A DNA stretch of 64,000 bases. It comes from Desulfarculus baarsii DSM 2075 (GTDB lineage Bacteria > Desulfobacterota > Desulfarculia > Desulfarculales > Desulfarculaceae). The DNA lies in NCBI RefSeq assembly GCF_000143965.1, contig NC_014365.1, positions 62,001 through 126,000 of the forward strand, in the 5' to 3' direction. Shown here piece by piece: positions 17,398 to 26,392 of this stretch. A program made the position numbers and the translations under genes. The notes beneath the pieces were generated by a model. That model saw only the letters and a program-made list of their open reading frames with translations, did no database searches and was not told where the DNA came from. The first letter of the stretch is position 1; each line of letters opens with the position of its first letter.

Positions 17398-17482
17398 CGG
17401 ACCAAGGCCAACGCGCCGCTATCCATATTCCGCCTCCGACTGCCGACGCGACAACAGTGAGGCGGGGGCGAGTCGCCCCAGG

Positions 17483-17824
17483 CTAGAAGGCCAGCAACGC
17501 GGCCAACCTGGCGCGGACCTCGTCCACCACGCTTGACGGGGCCGCGCCGGCCTTGACGGCCTTCCTGGCCCGCCAGTCCAGGATTTTGACGTGATCGGAC
17601 AAGACAACGCCCCGAACCTTGCCGTCCTCGGGCAAGGCCACCTCGAAGGGATAGCCCTTGACGTGGCTGGTCACGGGGCAAGCGATGGCCAATCCGGTTT
17701 TTTGGTTGTAAGCCAATGGCGAGAGGATCAGCGCCGGCCGCCGGCCGGCCTGCTCGCCGCCGGCCTGGGGATCGAACTCCAGCCAGACCAGATCGCCGGC
17801 GGCGGGCGCGTAGGGCTGGCTCAC
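17483..17824 (-). CDS. mazF: MazF/PemK-family endoribonuclease toxin
   Basis: A 113-residue protein with the hallmark start of MazF-type mRNA interferases: GDLVWLEFDPQAGGEQAGRRPALILSP. A conserved CPVTSHVKG segment and VVLSDHVKILDW follow. The family cleaves single-stranded mRNA and is held inactive by its antitoxin. The gene overlaps the antitoxin stop (GTG 17824 chosen; TTG 17827 also in frame), the usual antitoxin-toxin order. No obvious defects are visible. Confidence 0.9.
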   Translation of the reverse strand: MSQPYAPAAGDLVWLEFDPQAGGEQAGRRPALILSPLAYNQKTGLAIACPVTSHVKGYPFEVALPEDGKVRGVVLSDHVKILDWRARKAVKAGAAPSSVVDEVRARLAALLAF

Positions 17825-18063
17825 CAAACCTCACCGCCCTGGGCCGGGCCCCAATCCGCCTCGCCATGCAGGTTATCGGGGGTGATCGCGCCGAGCAGGT
17901 CGTCCAAGTCGTGCTGGGGGCGCGTGGGGATGATGATGACCGAGCCGTCCTGACCGGCGGAGATCGTCACGTTGTCACCGGCCTTCAGGCCCGCCTGGCG
18001 GACAATCTGCAACGGCAGGCGCACGGCCAGGCTATGGCCCCATTTGGCGACCTTGTTGGGCAT
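17821..18063 (-). CDS. mazE: MazE/AbrB-type antitoxin
   Basis: An 80-residue protein with the swapped-hairpin AbrB/MazE DNA-binding domain (KVAKWGHSLAVRLP, then GDNVTISAGQDG). An acidic C-terminal tail should bind the toxin. GGAGAGG lies upstream of ATG 18063. An AT-rich TATACAAAGTATA palindrome at about 18084-18096 lies just upstream and is a plausible operator for autoregulation. Confidence 0.88.
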   Translation of the reverse strand: MPNKVAKWGHSLAVRLPLQIVRQAGLKAGDNVTISAGQDGSVIIIPTRPQHDLDDLLGAITPDNLHGEADWGPAQGGEVW

Positions 18064-18145
18064 GGCCTCTCCTCCGTTATTGGATATACAAAGTATATCT
18101 TGACGGGCCGGCAAACACAAGGCCCGGCCGCCAGGGAAAGGCGGG

Positions 18146-18754
18146 TCAGTCGGCCTGGCGTTGCTGGGCAAAGGCGTGGCTGATGCGCGCGGCCAGTTCA
18201 CCGTGGGCCACCGGTTCGCCGGCCAGTTTGCGCAGCGAAGGCAAGGTGATGGAGTGCTGGCTGCGCTGGCGCTGGTCCAGCGTTTTGGTGGGCAGCACGA
18301 AAAAGCGCCACTGGGCCAGATCCAGCGGATCGACGGCGGATTTGTCCTGGCAGGTCAGCAGGCAAAAGACATGGACATCGGCCAGGCGGCGGGGCTCGGC
18401 CGCCGTCTGGTTGGTGAGCGGATCCCAGGGGCGGGTCTTGGGCACGCGAAAGATTATGTCCGAGAGCTTTTTCTGGGCCCAGCTCTGCACGTAGGCAGCC
18501 GATTTGACCTCGATGCGCGCGCCCTCGGGGCTTTGCAGGTCATAGGCCGTCCATTCCTGGCGCGCGCCGGCGGCGCAACCCACGGCCAGGGCCACCAGCC
18601 ATTCGGCCAAAACGCCGCGCATGGCGTTGCTGACCAAGTCTGAGGCGCTCCAGCGCCAAAAATCGGCCAGCGTGACGCCCAAACTCCGGCCTCGGTCGTG
18701 CAGGGGCTCGTCGCCCGAGCGCGGTCGCGCCTGGATGGGCTCCAGACCGTTCAT
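18146..18754 (-). CDS. Uncharacterised protein with a PD-(D/E)XK-like ExK motif
   Basis: A 202-residue soluble protein without a recognised name. The segment GARIEVKSAAYVQSW has the strand-Glu-X-Lys pattern of PD-(D/E)XK nucleases, followed by KKLSDIIFRV and a Cys-containing strand (VFCLLTCQD). The start (ATG 18754) overlaps the DoxX-like stop as TGATG, so it is the third gene of that operon. It could be a nuclease or an inactive relative; no methylase or other restriction partner is nearby. The fold is inferred from one motif. Confidence 0.55.
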   Translation of the reverse strand: MNGLEPIQARPRSGDEPLHDRGRSLGVTLADFWRWSASDLVSNAMRGVLAEWLVALAVGCAAGARQEWTAYDLQSPEGARIEVKSAAYVQSWAQKKLSDIIFRVPKTRPWDPLTNQTAAEPRRLADVHVFCLLTCQDKSAVDPLDLAQWRFFVLPTKTLDQRQRSQHSITLPSLRKLAGEPVAHGELAARISHAFAQQRQAD

Positions 18755-19215
18755 CACGGGCGCTCGTGGTCGTCTGCGACGCTGACGGCCAGCCAGCGGC
18801 CCGGCCGCCACAAAAGCCACAGCGCCGGCAGCATGAAGCCCACATCGCGGGCCGCCGCCGAGAGCCCGGCCTGGTGGCCGTCGCTCTGGCCGGGGAAACA
18901 GCCGCAGTCATAGCCCGCGCCAATGGCCCAGGCATAGATCATCAGCCCCGTGAACATGGCCAGAAGCCCCACCGACCACAGCGCCGCCACCCGCGTCCAC
19001 AGGCCCAGCAGCAGCATCAGCCCCACGAAGAACTCCAGCCAGGCCAACAGCACGCTGCCCGCGTTGACCAAAACCACCGGCAGCACCTCGTAGCGGCCCA
19101 CCGAAAGGGCGAAATCGGCCGGATGCCACACCTTGTCGTAGCTGGCGTAGAGAAACAGCCAGGCCAGAAACAGCCGGCAGCCCAGGCTGATCAGCTCGGG
19201 GAAAACCGCTTTCAT
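18754..19215 (-). CDS. DoxX/MauE-like membrane protein
   Basis: A 153-residue protein with four hydrophobic helices. The family-typical N-terminus has LGCRLFLAWLFLYASYDKVWHP, and a GYDCGCF motif follows the third helix. It fits the DoxX/MauE group, whose MauE-like members work in periplasmic disulfide handling, a link supported by the adjacent Cys pair. Its start overlaps the rhodanese-like gene (ATGA). The role is inferred from family and context. Confidence 0.8.
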   Translation of the reverse strand: MKAVFPELISLGCRLFLAWLFLYASYDKVWHPADFALSVGRYEVLPVVLVNAGSVLLAWLEFFVGLMLLLGLWTRVAALWSVGLLAMFTGLMIYAWAIGAGYDCGCFPGQSDGHQAGLSAAARDVGFMLPALWLLWRPGRWLAVSVADDHERP

Positions 19216-19688
19216 TGAGCCGCCCTCCGCCGCTGGCGCACGGGCAGGCCGGCCTCGCGCCACTGTTCGAAGTCGGCCTCCATGACATAGACATCATTCA
19301 TGCCGTCCTGGCGCAGGGCCTGGGCCACCCAGGCGTCGGGCCGGCGGCTCTGGCTGCGGCCATAGACCACCACGGCCGGGGCCTTGGCCAGCACGCCAGC
19401 CAACAGGCCGCGCATTTGGTCCCACTCCTCGCGGTATAGATTGACCGCCCCGCGCACCTGGGCCAACTTGAAATCGCCGGGGTCGCGGGCGTCGACGAAC
19501 AACGCGCCGCGTTTGTGCATGGCCGCGGCCTGCTCCAGGCTGACGGCCCGCCACAGGGGCTCGGACAGTTCGGGCGGCAGCCAGCCCACGCCCTGGGGCA
19601 TGAGCAGGTTGAAGGCCAGGCCGGCCGCTGCCGCCAGCGCCAGCACCGCAAGCGCCCGGCAAACGAGTTTTTTGAGGTCAAAAGCCAA
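19212..19688 (-). CDS. Membrane-anchored rhodanese-like protein lacking the catalytic Cys
   Basis: A 158-residue protein. An N-terminal membrane anchor (LVCRALAVLALAAAAGLAF) is followed by a rhodanese domain (FVDARDPGDFKLAQVRGAVNL). At the active-site loop the usual Cys is absent (VVVYGRSQSRRP), so sulfurtransferase activity is unlikely. I chose TTG 19688 because GGGAGG lies about 7 bases upstream; longer in-frame starts have no such site. It is the first gene of a three-gene operon with the DoxX-like and nuclease-like genes. Confidence 0.75.
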   Translation of the reverse strand: MAFDLKKLVCRALAVLALAAAAGLAFNLLMPQGVGWLPPELSEPLWRAVSLEQAAAMHKRGALFVDARDPGDFKLAQVRGAVNLYREEWDQMRGLLAGVLAKAPAVVVYGRSQSRRPDAWVAQALRQDGMNDVYVMEADFEQWREAGLPVRQRRRAAQ

Positions 19689-19842
19689 GGCCGCGCCTCC
19701 CGCGATGTGAGTCGCCGCCAAGGGTAGCGCGGCCAGGGCCGCTCCGCAAGCGACATTGGTCGTGCTAGAATGATCGCCAGATGCCGGCGCGGGTCGTCGG
19801 CGTGAGGCAATACTTTTTTGCGCCGCTGGCAACGGAGAATAA

Positions 19843-20451
19843 ATGAGCGATATTCTGGCGATTTATGGCAGCCCGCGCCGACGGGGCAACACGGCGGCCG
19901 TCTTGGCCCGGGCCGTGGCCGGCGCGCGCGAGGGCGGGGCCATGGTCGAGGAAGTGGTGCTGCGCGACTTGAAAATCTCGCCGTGCCTGGAGATTTATGG
20001 CTGCAAAAACAATGGCCGCTGCGTGATCAACGACGACTTTCAGTCCTTGGTCGACAAGCTCGCGGCCTGCCAGGGCCTGATGCTGGCCTCGCCGATGATG
20101 TTCTACGCCGTCAGCGGCCACGTCAAAGCGATGATGGACCGCTGTCAATCGCTGTGGGTCAAAAAATATTGGCTGGAGCGGCGGCCCTTTGGTCAACTAG
20201 ACCCGACCAAGGCCGGGCTGTTTGTCTCGGTGGGGGCGACCACGGGCAAAAAGCTCTTTGACGGCGCGCTGTTATCGGTTAAATACTTCATGGATACGCT
20301 GGATATGCCCCTGTGGCGGAGCCTGCTCTATCGCGGCCTGGACCACGAGGGCGAGGCCGCCGCCCGGCCCGAGATCATGGCCGAGGCCCACGCCGCCGGC
20401 CTGGAGATGGCCCAAATGCTCTCGGAGCGCGCGGCGGGCTTGCCTGGATGA
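19843..20451 (+). CDS. NADPH-dependent FMN reductase/flavodoxin-fold protein
   Basis: A 202-residue protein of the iron-sulfur flavoprotein-like group. The FMN phosphate loop is YGSPRRRGNTAAVL. A Cys-containing loop (ISPCLEIYGCKNNGRCVIND) follows, then ASPMMFYAVSGHVKAMMDR. These proteins carry FMN and move electrons in anaerobes. The three-Cys loop could hold a cluster, but spacing differs from the classic CX2CX2CX5C. It is divergent from the rhodanese operon. Confidence 0.83.
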   Translation: MSDILAIYGSPRRRGNTAAVLARAVAGAREGGAMVEEVVLRDLKISPCLEIYGCKNNGRCVINDDFQSLVDKLAACQGLMLASPMMFYAVSGHVKAMMDRCQSLWVKKYWLERRPFGQLDPTKAGLFVSVGATTGKKLFDGALLSVKYFMDTLDMPLWRSLLYRGLDHEGEAAARPEIMAEAHAAGLEMAQMLSERAAGLPG

Positions 20452-20513
20452 TCAAAATCTGTTTACTATGATCTATCGGCGGGTTAGCCAACAGCCCGCC
20501 ACGGAGCAGGCCC

Positions 20514-21056
20514 ATGACCCTCGACCAGCCGCCGCGGCCCAAAGCGCCGCTCGACGAACGCGACCTGCGCGCCCGCCTGGACGATATCCGCCTGGTGCTG
20601 CTGGAGTTGGAAGGCACGGCCACCGACGGCGCGGTGAGCTTCGCGCCCGATGGCGGCCAGAGCCTGCGCTTTTGCCGGGCCGACATGATCGGCCTGGCCA
20701 ACATCGTCGCCGCCGGCTACAAGGTCGTGGGCCTGGCGCGGCGGGGCCTGCCGGCGGCCGAGGCCTTTTGCCGGGCGGCCGGCGTCGATTTTCTGGCCCA
20801 CGACGGCGACAAGGGCGATCTGATCCAGTTCATCGGCCTGGAGCGCGGGGCCAAGCCCTTTCAGACGCTCTATTTTGGCGCGGACATGGACGACCTGGAG
20901 GTCATGTTCCAGGCCGGGGTGGCCGTCTGTCCGGCCCAGGCCTCGCCCTGGCTGCGCGCGGCGGCCCAGGTCGTCACCCAGGCCGCCGGCGGGGCCGGGG
21001 CCGTGCGCGAGCTCTGCGACCTGCTGCTGCGCGAGCACTCCCTGCATCTGGAGTAG
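20514..21056 (+). CDS. KdsC-like HAD protein with degenerate active site
   Basis: A 180-residue protein with the layout of KDO-8-phosphate phosphatase (KdsC/YrbI). It keeps the GTATDG loop, the GDKGDLI segment, YFGADMDDLEVM and GGAGAVRELCDLLL. The catalytic DxD is replaced by ELE (residues 31-33), and the later GDD is GAD. Phosphatase activity is therefore doubtful. It is followed after 2 bp by the DUF3786 gene. It may be a regulatory or structural relative. Confidence 0.72.
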   Translation: MTLDQPPRPKAPLDERDLRARLDDIRLVLLELEGTATDGAVSFAPDGGQSLRFCRADMIGLANIVAAGYKVVGLARRGLPAAEAFCRAAGVDFLAHDGDKGDLIQFIGLERGAKPFQTLYFGADMDDLEVMFQAGVAVCPAQASPWLRAAAQVVTQAAGGAGAVRELCDLLLREHSLHLE

Positions 21057-21058
21057 GC

Positions 21059-21688
21059 ATGTTCACCTCCGACAAACCGACCAACTACGAAAAGGTCTAT
21101 CAGGAGCTGATCCCCCGCCTGGCCGCCGCCGACTTGGCCGGCAACGCCGCCGCCCTGGGCCTGGAGCGCCAGGGCGAAGATGTCATTGCCCCGGTTTTCG
21201 GCCGGCGCTTCATCGTCGGCGCCGCTGGCGTGCGCCAGGCCGACGGCCAGCCTGGCGGGATGATCCATCGCATCGCCCTGGCCTATTACCTGACCCACGG
21301 CGGCAACGGCCAGCCGGCCGGCCGTTTCGCGCCCTACCGCGAGTTGCCCGGCGGGGCCGACTTCGCCCGCAGCCTCGGCCAGATCGTCGACGCCCGCATC
21401 GCCCAGAGTTTTTCCGGCCGAACGGCGACGCTGGAGGCGGCCTGCCTGGCCCTCGGCGGGCGGGGGTTGGCCGGCCAAGAAATTAGCTGCGACGTGGGCC
21501 ACGTGTTCGAGGCGCTGCCCAAGATTCCGATGATGCTGACATTTTATGACGCCGACGACGAGTTCCCCGCCGAAGCCAAGGTTTTTTACGACGCCGCCGC
21601 GCCCAATTTCCTAGACTTGGAGTGTCTGGCCAGCCTGGGCATGATCCTGGCCCTGGAGCTGGAGCGGGCCGCCGAGGCCTTGGGCTAG
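21059..21688 (+). CDS. DUF3786-family protein
   Basis: A 209-residue soluble protein resembling the DUF3786 family common in anaerobes. A conserved central FRPYRELPGG-like segment is visible (here FAPYRELPGGADFA), as is the C-terminal PMMLTFYDADDEFPAEAKVFYD. Function unknown; family members often lie near corrinoid or C1 genes, none of which is seen here. The ATG is 2 bp after the HAD stop, and queH follows 5 bp later. Confidence 0.72.
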   Translation: MFTSDKPTNYEKVYQELIPRLAAADLAGNAAALGLERQGEDVIAPVFGRRFIVGAAGVRQADGQPGGMIHRIALAYYLTHGGNGQPAGRFAPYRELPGGADFARSLGQIVDARIAQSFSGRTATLEAACLALGGRGLAGQEISCDVGHVFEALPKIPMMLTFYDADDEFPAEAKVFYDAAAPNFLDLECLASLGMILALELERAAEALG

Positions 21689-21693
21689 GCGCG

Positions 21694-22260
21694 ATGCGGT
21701 TGTTGTTGCACATCTGCTGCGCGCCGTGCGCGATCATGCCCGTGGCCGATCTGCGCGCCCGCGGCGTGGAGCCGATGGGCCTGGCCTTCAACCCCAACGT
21801 GCAGCCCTATGTCGAGAGCGCCAGGCGCCAGGCCACCCTGGAGCAGTGGGCCGCCGCGCAAGAGCTGCGTCTGATCGTCCAGGATGAATACGACCCGGAG
21901 TCCTGGCTGCGGGCGGTGGCTTGGCGCGAGCACGAACGCTGCCGCTTGTGCTATCATCAGAGATTGACCCGGGCGGCCCAGGTGGCCAAAAAGGGCGGTT
22001 TCGAGGCCTTTGGCACGACGCTTTTGTACTCGGTGCGCCAAAAGCACGAACTCATCGCCCAGGTCGGGCGGCAGGTGGCCGCCGAGCGGGGGGTGGAGTT
22101 TTTCTATTGCGACTGGCGGCCGCTCTGGCGCGAGGGCGTGGCCCAAAGCCTGGCCCAAAAGCTCTACCGCCAGCCCTACTGCGGGTGCATCTATTCCGAA
22201 CGCGACAGGTTTCTGGGCCCGCCCAAGGCCGGCCGGCCCGGCGGCAAGCGCATTTCTTGA
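21694..22260 (+). CDS. queH: Epoxyqueuosine reductase QueH
   Basis: A 188-residue protein with the QueH (DUF208) cysteine pattern: HICCAPC at the N-terminus, CRLCYHQR in the middle and QPYCGC near the C-terminus. QueH is the non-homologous alternative to QueG and reduces epoxyqueuosine to queuosine in tRNA using an iron-sulfur site. The full set of motifs is present. It is in a run of closely spaced genes with the HAD and DUF3786 proteins. The ATG lies 5 bp after the previous stop. Confidence 0.92.
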   Translation: MRLLLHICCAPCAIMPVADLRARGVEPMGLAFNPNVQPYVESARRQATLEQWAAAQELRLIVQDEYDPESWLRAVAWREHERCRLCYHQRLTRAAQVAKKGGFEAFGTTLLYSVRQKHELIAQVGRQVAAERGVEFFYCDWRPLWREGVAQSLAQKLYRQPYCGCIYSERDRFLGPPKAGRPGGKRIS

Positions 22261-22274
22261 CGAAAGGTGAGGCC

Positions 22275-23957
22275 ATGGCCGCGAACACCCCCCCGGAGAT
22301 CATCCTGGAGCTCAGCGGCGGACAGCTGACCATCCGCACGGCCGAAGCCATCTACCGCGTGGTGGTGGCCGCGTCCCCGCAGCCGCTCCAGGAACAGACG
22401 GCCCTGCCCGCCGCCTCCGCCGCCCCGCCGACCAAGGCCCTGGCCGAGGCCCCGGCCCCGGCCGACGATGACTGGGGCGTCTTCGACTTGGACGGCCCAG
22501 CCGAGCCCGCCCAGCCCATCGACGGCAGCAAGGTCCAGCCCACCTTCGACCCTCGGCTGGAGCAAGGCCCCGGCGCGGCCTACTACCGCGACCTCAGCCA
22601 CGACATGTACCGCGAGATCGGCGCGCTGGCCCGCCGCCTGAGCATGTCCATCCGCGACGTGCGCCACGTCAACATCGACAACGTCGACCTGACCTCCACC
22701 GGCCGCCAGTTGGAAATGGCCAAGGACGAACTGCAAGACGTGGTCAAGATGACCGAACAGGCCACCATGCGCATCATGGACCTGGGCGAGGACATCCAGC
22801 AGGCCGTGGGCCAGACCAAAAGCATCATGGAGCGCCTGGCCCCGGTGGCCGCCGATTGCGTGACGCCCGGCGACGACGACCAACAGCGCCAGGCCCGCCA
22901 GCGCCTGGCCGAGGCCCTGCAAGGCCTCAGCGCCTTCGTGGGTTCGCTGGCCGAAAATCCCCTGGACCAACTGGCGCGCCAGGCCAACGAACTGATCGAG
23001 CAGGCCCAGGCCGCCCCGCCGGCCCAGCAGCCCGCCGCCCCTCCGCCCGCGCCCAACGGGCCGTATTACCAGTTTCCCCTGGACTTGGTCTTCCAGACCG
23101 TCTACGAGCTGTGCACCAACGAGGCGGTCAAAAAACACATCAAGGGCATGTGGGACGCCGCGGCGGAGTTCTCCCAGGAGCAGATCGAGGCCGAGATGAA
23201 CAAGCTCGCCCCGGCCCAGCCCGACGGCGACAACTTCCTCAACCTCGACCTGAAGGCAGTCCTGCGCGTGCTGTTCCAGGCCACGGCCAACGAGCGCTTT
23301 CAGGGCGTGCTGAAAAAAATGGCCCAGACCAGCGACCAGATCTTTTTGGAGCAGACCCTGCCCCTGGAGGCCATGCCCGGCCAGGCCCCGGCCCCGGCGG
23401 CCGCGCCCGAGACCCCGCCGGCCCCCGCCGCCGGCCCCACGCCCCAGGTGCTGGCCGGCCTGGAAAATCTGGCCCAGGCCCTGCAAACCGCCGCCGCGGG
23501 CCTCAACCCGCCACCGCTGCCCGACGACCTGGAGCAGTTGCTGGAGCAGGCCCTCGACGAACAACCAGATTCGTGCAACATCGTCGACCCCGACCTGCTG
23601 CGCCAGCTCCACGCCGCCGAGGAACACATCAGCGTCTCGGTCAACTCGATCATCGAATCGCTGAGCTTCCAGGATCTTTCAGGCCAGATCATCTATCGCA
23701 TCGTGCGGCTGCTTTCCGACTTCCAGGTGCAGCTTTTGGCCATGGTCGTCAGCTTCGGCTCCAAACTCAAGGCCAGGGAGGCCAACGAACGCATCACCGT
23801 CGACCAGAGCGAAAAGCTGGCCCAGGAGGAGGTCGACCGCGTGCTTTCGACGATCAAGACCCCGGTCGCCGAGAAAGGCGACGATCAAGACCCCGGCGAT
23901 GGCTCCAAGCTCGACCAGGACGCCATCAACGACATGCTGGCCAGCATGGGTTTCTAG
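22275..23957 (+). CDS. cheZ: Large CheZ-like protein phosphatase
   Basis: A 560-residue mostly helical, Ala/Pro-rich protein. Residues 465-471 (FQDLSGQ) match the catalytic segment of CheZ, with the Gln needed for CheY-P hydrolysis. The last residues (DAINDMLASMGF) closely resemble the CheY-binding tail of enterobacterial CheZ. The N-terminal part adds a helical region with AVGQTKSIMERL and low-complexity linkers; CheZ of E. coli is less than half this length. It is convergent with a chemoreceptor gene. It is probably a motility or receiver-output phosphatase. Confidence 0.8.
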   Translation: MAANTPPEIILELSGGQLTIRTAEAIYRVVVAASPQPLQEQTALPAASAAPPTKALAEAPAPADDDWGVFDLDGPAEPAQPIDGSKVQPTFDPRLEQGPGAAYYRDLSHDMYREIGALARRLSMSIRDVRHVNIDNVDLTSTGRQLEMAKDELQDVVKMTEQATMRIMDLGEDIQQAVGQTKSIMERLAPVAADCVTPGDDDQQRQARQRLAEALQGLSAFVGSLAENPLDQLARQANELIEQAQAAPPAQQPAAPPPAPNGPYYQFPLDLVFQTVYELCTNEAVKKHIKGMWDAAAEFSQEQIEAEMNKLAPAQPDGDNFLNLDLKAVLRVLFQATANERFQGVLKKMAQTSDQIFLEQTLPLEAMPGQAPAPAAAPETPPAPAAGPTPQVLAGLENLAQALQTAAAGLNPPPLPDDLEQLLEQALDEQPDSCNIVDPDLLRQLHAAEEHISVSVNSIIESLSFQDLSGQIIYRIVRLLSDFQVQLLAMVVSFGSKLKAREANERITVDQSEKLAQEEVDRVLSTIKTPVAEKGDDQDPGDGSKLDQDAINDMLASMGF

Positions 23958-23985
23958 CCGCGCCAACCTCCGCCCCGAAAAGCAA

Positions 23986-24030
23986 CGAGCCCCCGACCGT
24001 TTGACGCAACGGCCAGGGGCTCGATGATTT
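23986..24030. terminator. Hairpin terminator between convergent cheZ-like and MCP genes
   Basis: An 8-bp stem (CGAGCCCC / GGGGCTCG, 23986-23993 and 24016-24023) is followed on the plus strand by ATGATTTTT. The symmetrical stem may also serve the minus-strand receptor gene. Confidence 0.7.
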
Positions 24031-24046
24031 TTCCGGGCCGACGCGG

Positions 24047-25843
24047 CTAGCGGCGGGGCAGCAGGCGCCGATCGGCCGGCGGGGCCGGCGACGGGGCGGC
24101 GGCGCTCTCGACGTGGCCACCGCCGACGATGCCCACCAGCTCTTGCACGAAGCCCTGCATGGCCTCGGCCTGCGAGTGCATCTCGACCGAGGCGCTGGCC
24201 GACTCCTCGGCCATGGCCGCCACGCGCTGGGTCACCACGTCCATGGTGCCGGCGGCGCTGCTGATCTGGCTCAGGCCCTGGGTCTGTTCGCTGCTGGCCG
24301 CGGCGATCTCACCCACCAGTTCGACAACCTTGGCCGAACCGGTGGCCACTTCGCCAAAGGCCTCGTTGACCATGCTCACCAACTCCGCGCCGCCCTTGAT
24401 CTTGCTCACCGAGCCCTCGATGAGCGCGGTGGTGTTTTTGGCCGCCTCGGCGGCGCGCATGGCCAGGTTGCGCACCTCGTCGGCCACCACGGCGAAGCCC
24501 GCCCCGGCCTCGCCGGCCCGAGCCGCCTCCACGGCGGCGTTCAAGGCCAGGAGGTTTGTCTGGAAGGCGATCTCGTCGATGGTCTTGATGATCTTGGAGG
24601 TCTCCTCGCTGCTGCGGCGGATGTCATCCATGGAGGTGGTCAGCTTGCCCATGGTCGCGGAGGCCCGGTCCACCGAGGCGCGGGCGTCGCGGGCCAGGAT
24701 GTTGGCCTGGCTGGCGTTGTCGGCGTTCTGGGCGGTCATGGACGAAAGCTCCTCGAGGCTGGCCGTGGTCTCCTCCAGCGAGGCGGCCTGTTCGGAAGCG
24801 CCCTCGGCCAGTTGCTGGCTGCTGGAGCTGACCTGGCTGGAGGCCGCGCCGACTTGATCAGCCGCGGCGGTCAGCCCGACGATGACCCGCTGGATGGGCC
24901 TGGTCACCGACACGCCAAAGACCCACACCGCCGCCACGCCCAGGCCCAGGCAGACCAGGCCGATGACGGCCATGCCCAGGCCGTTTTCGCGCACGGCGGC
25001 CATGAACTCGGCCTCGTCCTGGGTGACGATGACGCACCAGTTGGTCAGCGGCACCTGGGCGAAGCCGGCGATCTTGGGCACGCCCTTGTAAACATAGGAC
25101 TCCACGCCGCTCTGCCGGGCCAGAACGCGCTCATTGAGGCGCTCCATGCCTTTGATGTCGCTGAGCACGGCGTCCATGACCAGATCGGCCACGCGGTGGG
25201 CGATAACCAAGCCGTCCTTGTTGACCATGAAGGGATAGCCGGTCTGGCCCATGCGCACGTTGGTGAGGTTTTTGTTCCAAAACTCCATGCCGATGGCCGC
25301 GGCCGTCACGCCGACCACCTTGCCGGATTGTCCCATGACCGGCACGGCGATGAGCATCACGGGCTTGTTGGTCTTTTTGTCGAGGACGATCTCGCCGGCC
25401 GCGACCTTGCCGGTCAGGGCCTCCTTCAGGTAGGCCCGGTCGCCCACGTTGAGGCCCTTGTAGCCGCCGCCCACGCCGTCGGCGATGATGTCGCCCTTGA
25501 CGTTGGTCACGAAGATGGTGGCGTAATCCTGGCCAACGGTCTTGATGAAGCTTGCCAGCTTGCGGTCCAACTCCTTAACGTCGGCGTCGGCCGCGCCGAC
25601 GTGGTTCTTTTCGGCCACGGCGATGGTGGTGTTGCCCACGGCCACCTCGCGGATCAACCGCGACTCCATCTCCATATAGGTGTTGGCCATGTCGGCCAGG
25701 CGTTGGGCCGTGGACAGGGCGTTTTCCTCGGCGTTGGCGGTCAGGGCCTTGGATGAGGCGACATAGGAATAGACGCCCACGATCAACAGCGGCAATGACA
25801 CCAAAATGACGCCACCCAAAATGAGCTTGGTTTTCAGAGTCAT
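24047..25843 (-). CDS. Methyl-accepting chemotaxis protein with Cache sensor
   Basis: A 598-residue chemoreceptor. TM1 is near 8-28, a periplasmic Cache-type domain spans about 30-275 and TM2 is near 280-305. HAMP and a long helical signalling domain follow, with the conserved tip around [21 protein letters not shown]. No CheR-binding pentapeptide is seen at the C-terminus. GGAG lies 7 bases before the ATG. It is convergent with the CheZ-like gene, which supports a chemotaxis role for both. Confidence 0.95.
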   Translation of the reverse strand: MTLKTKLILGGVILVSLPLLIVGVYSYVASSKALTANAEENALSTAQRLADMANTYMEMESRLIREVAVGNTTIAVAEKNHVGAADADVKELDRKLASFIKTVGQDYATIFVTNVKGDIIADGVGGGYKGLNVGDRAYLKEALTGKVAAGEIVLDKKTNKPVMLIAVPVMGQSGKVVGVTAAAIGMEFWNKNLTNVRMGQTGYPFMVNKDGLVIAHRVADLVMDAVLSDIKGMERLNERVLARQSGVESYVYKGVPKIAGFAQVPLTNWCVIVTQDEAEFMAAVRENGLGMAVIGLVCLGLGVAAVWVFGVSVTRPIQRVIVGLTAAADQVGAASSQVSSSSQQLAEGASEQAASLEETTASLEELSSMTAQNADNASQANILARDARASVDRASATMGKLTTSMDDIRRSSEETSKIIKTIDEIAFQTNLLALNAAVEAARAGEAGAGFAVVADEVRNLAMRAAEAAKNTTALIEGSVSKIKGGAELVSMVNEAFGEVATGSAKVVELVGEIAAASSEQTQGLSQISSAAGTMDVVTQRVAAMAEESASASVEMHSQAEAMQGFVQELVGIVGGGHVESAAAPSPAPPADRRLLPRR

Positions 25844-26392
25844 GAAGATTCTCCATGCGATGTTTTTAGCGGGCGTCGTGGCCCGCTTGGCATGCCTTTG
25901 TCGCGCATCTCATCTATAAGACACGGCAATGCCTTTGTTTTGAATTGACTTGTCGCGGGCAGGCTTCCGCGCGTCAAGCGCGCAAGGCAATTCTTCGCGT
26001 CGACTTTTCACAGGGGGTGACTCAATTATAGCGCAGCCGCGAAAACTGGCCATATACAATGTAAAAAGCCAATGTGATTTAGTTGTCGCGCCCGGAAAAA
26101 AGCGGCAACGCACGATGACAATGGATAGTTTGTTCGGCATCGCCGTTTTTTCGGGACGCAACAACTTCAGCGCCCAGGCTAAAAGCGGGCGCGTGGCGTT
26201 AAGGCGCGGCAAAAGTTCGGGCCATTGAACATATGTGACCGGCGATATCTTCTTCGTCTTATCGGCGGGCCTTGTCTTTTTCTTTAGCCATCATTGTCGC
26301 GCGGGGAAAAAAAACGGCCCTCTGCCACGGCCACGTCCTGGCCGCTTTTGGGCCGGGAGGGAACACCTCGCGCGGCCAGGGCCGGGGCGGGC
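25844..26392. other. AT-richer intergenic region upstream of the chemoreceptor
   Basis: About 550 bp without a credible gene; the overlapping ORFs on both strands lack ribosome-binding sites and family resemblance. It should hold the receptor promoter. A 7-bp stem (AGCGGGC / GCCCGCT, about 25868-25887) lies in its leader. I could not identify a clear sigma-28 or sigma-54 site. Confidence 0.4.

Noticed and set aside
25910-26228. Two overlapping ORFs of about 100 codons upstream of the chemoreceptor
   Set aside because: They overlap each other on opposite strands, lack ribosome-binding sites and show no recognisable features.
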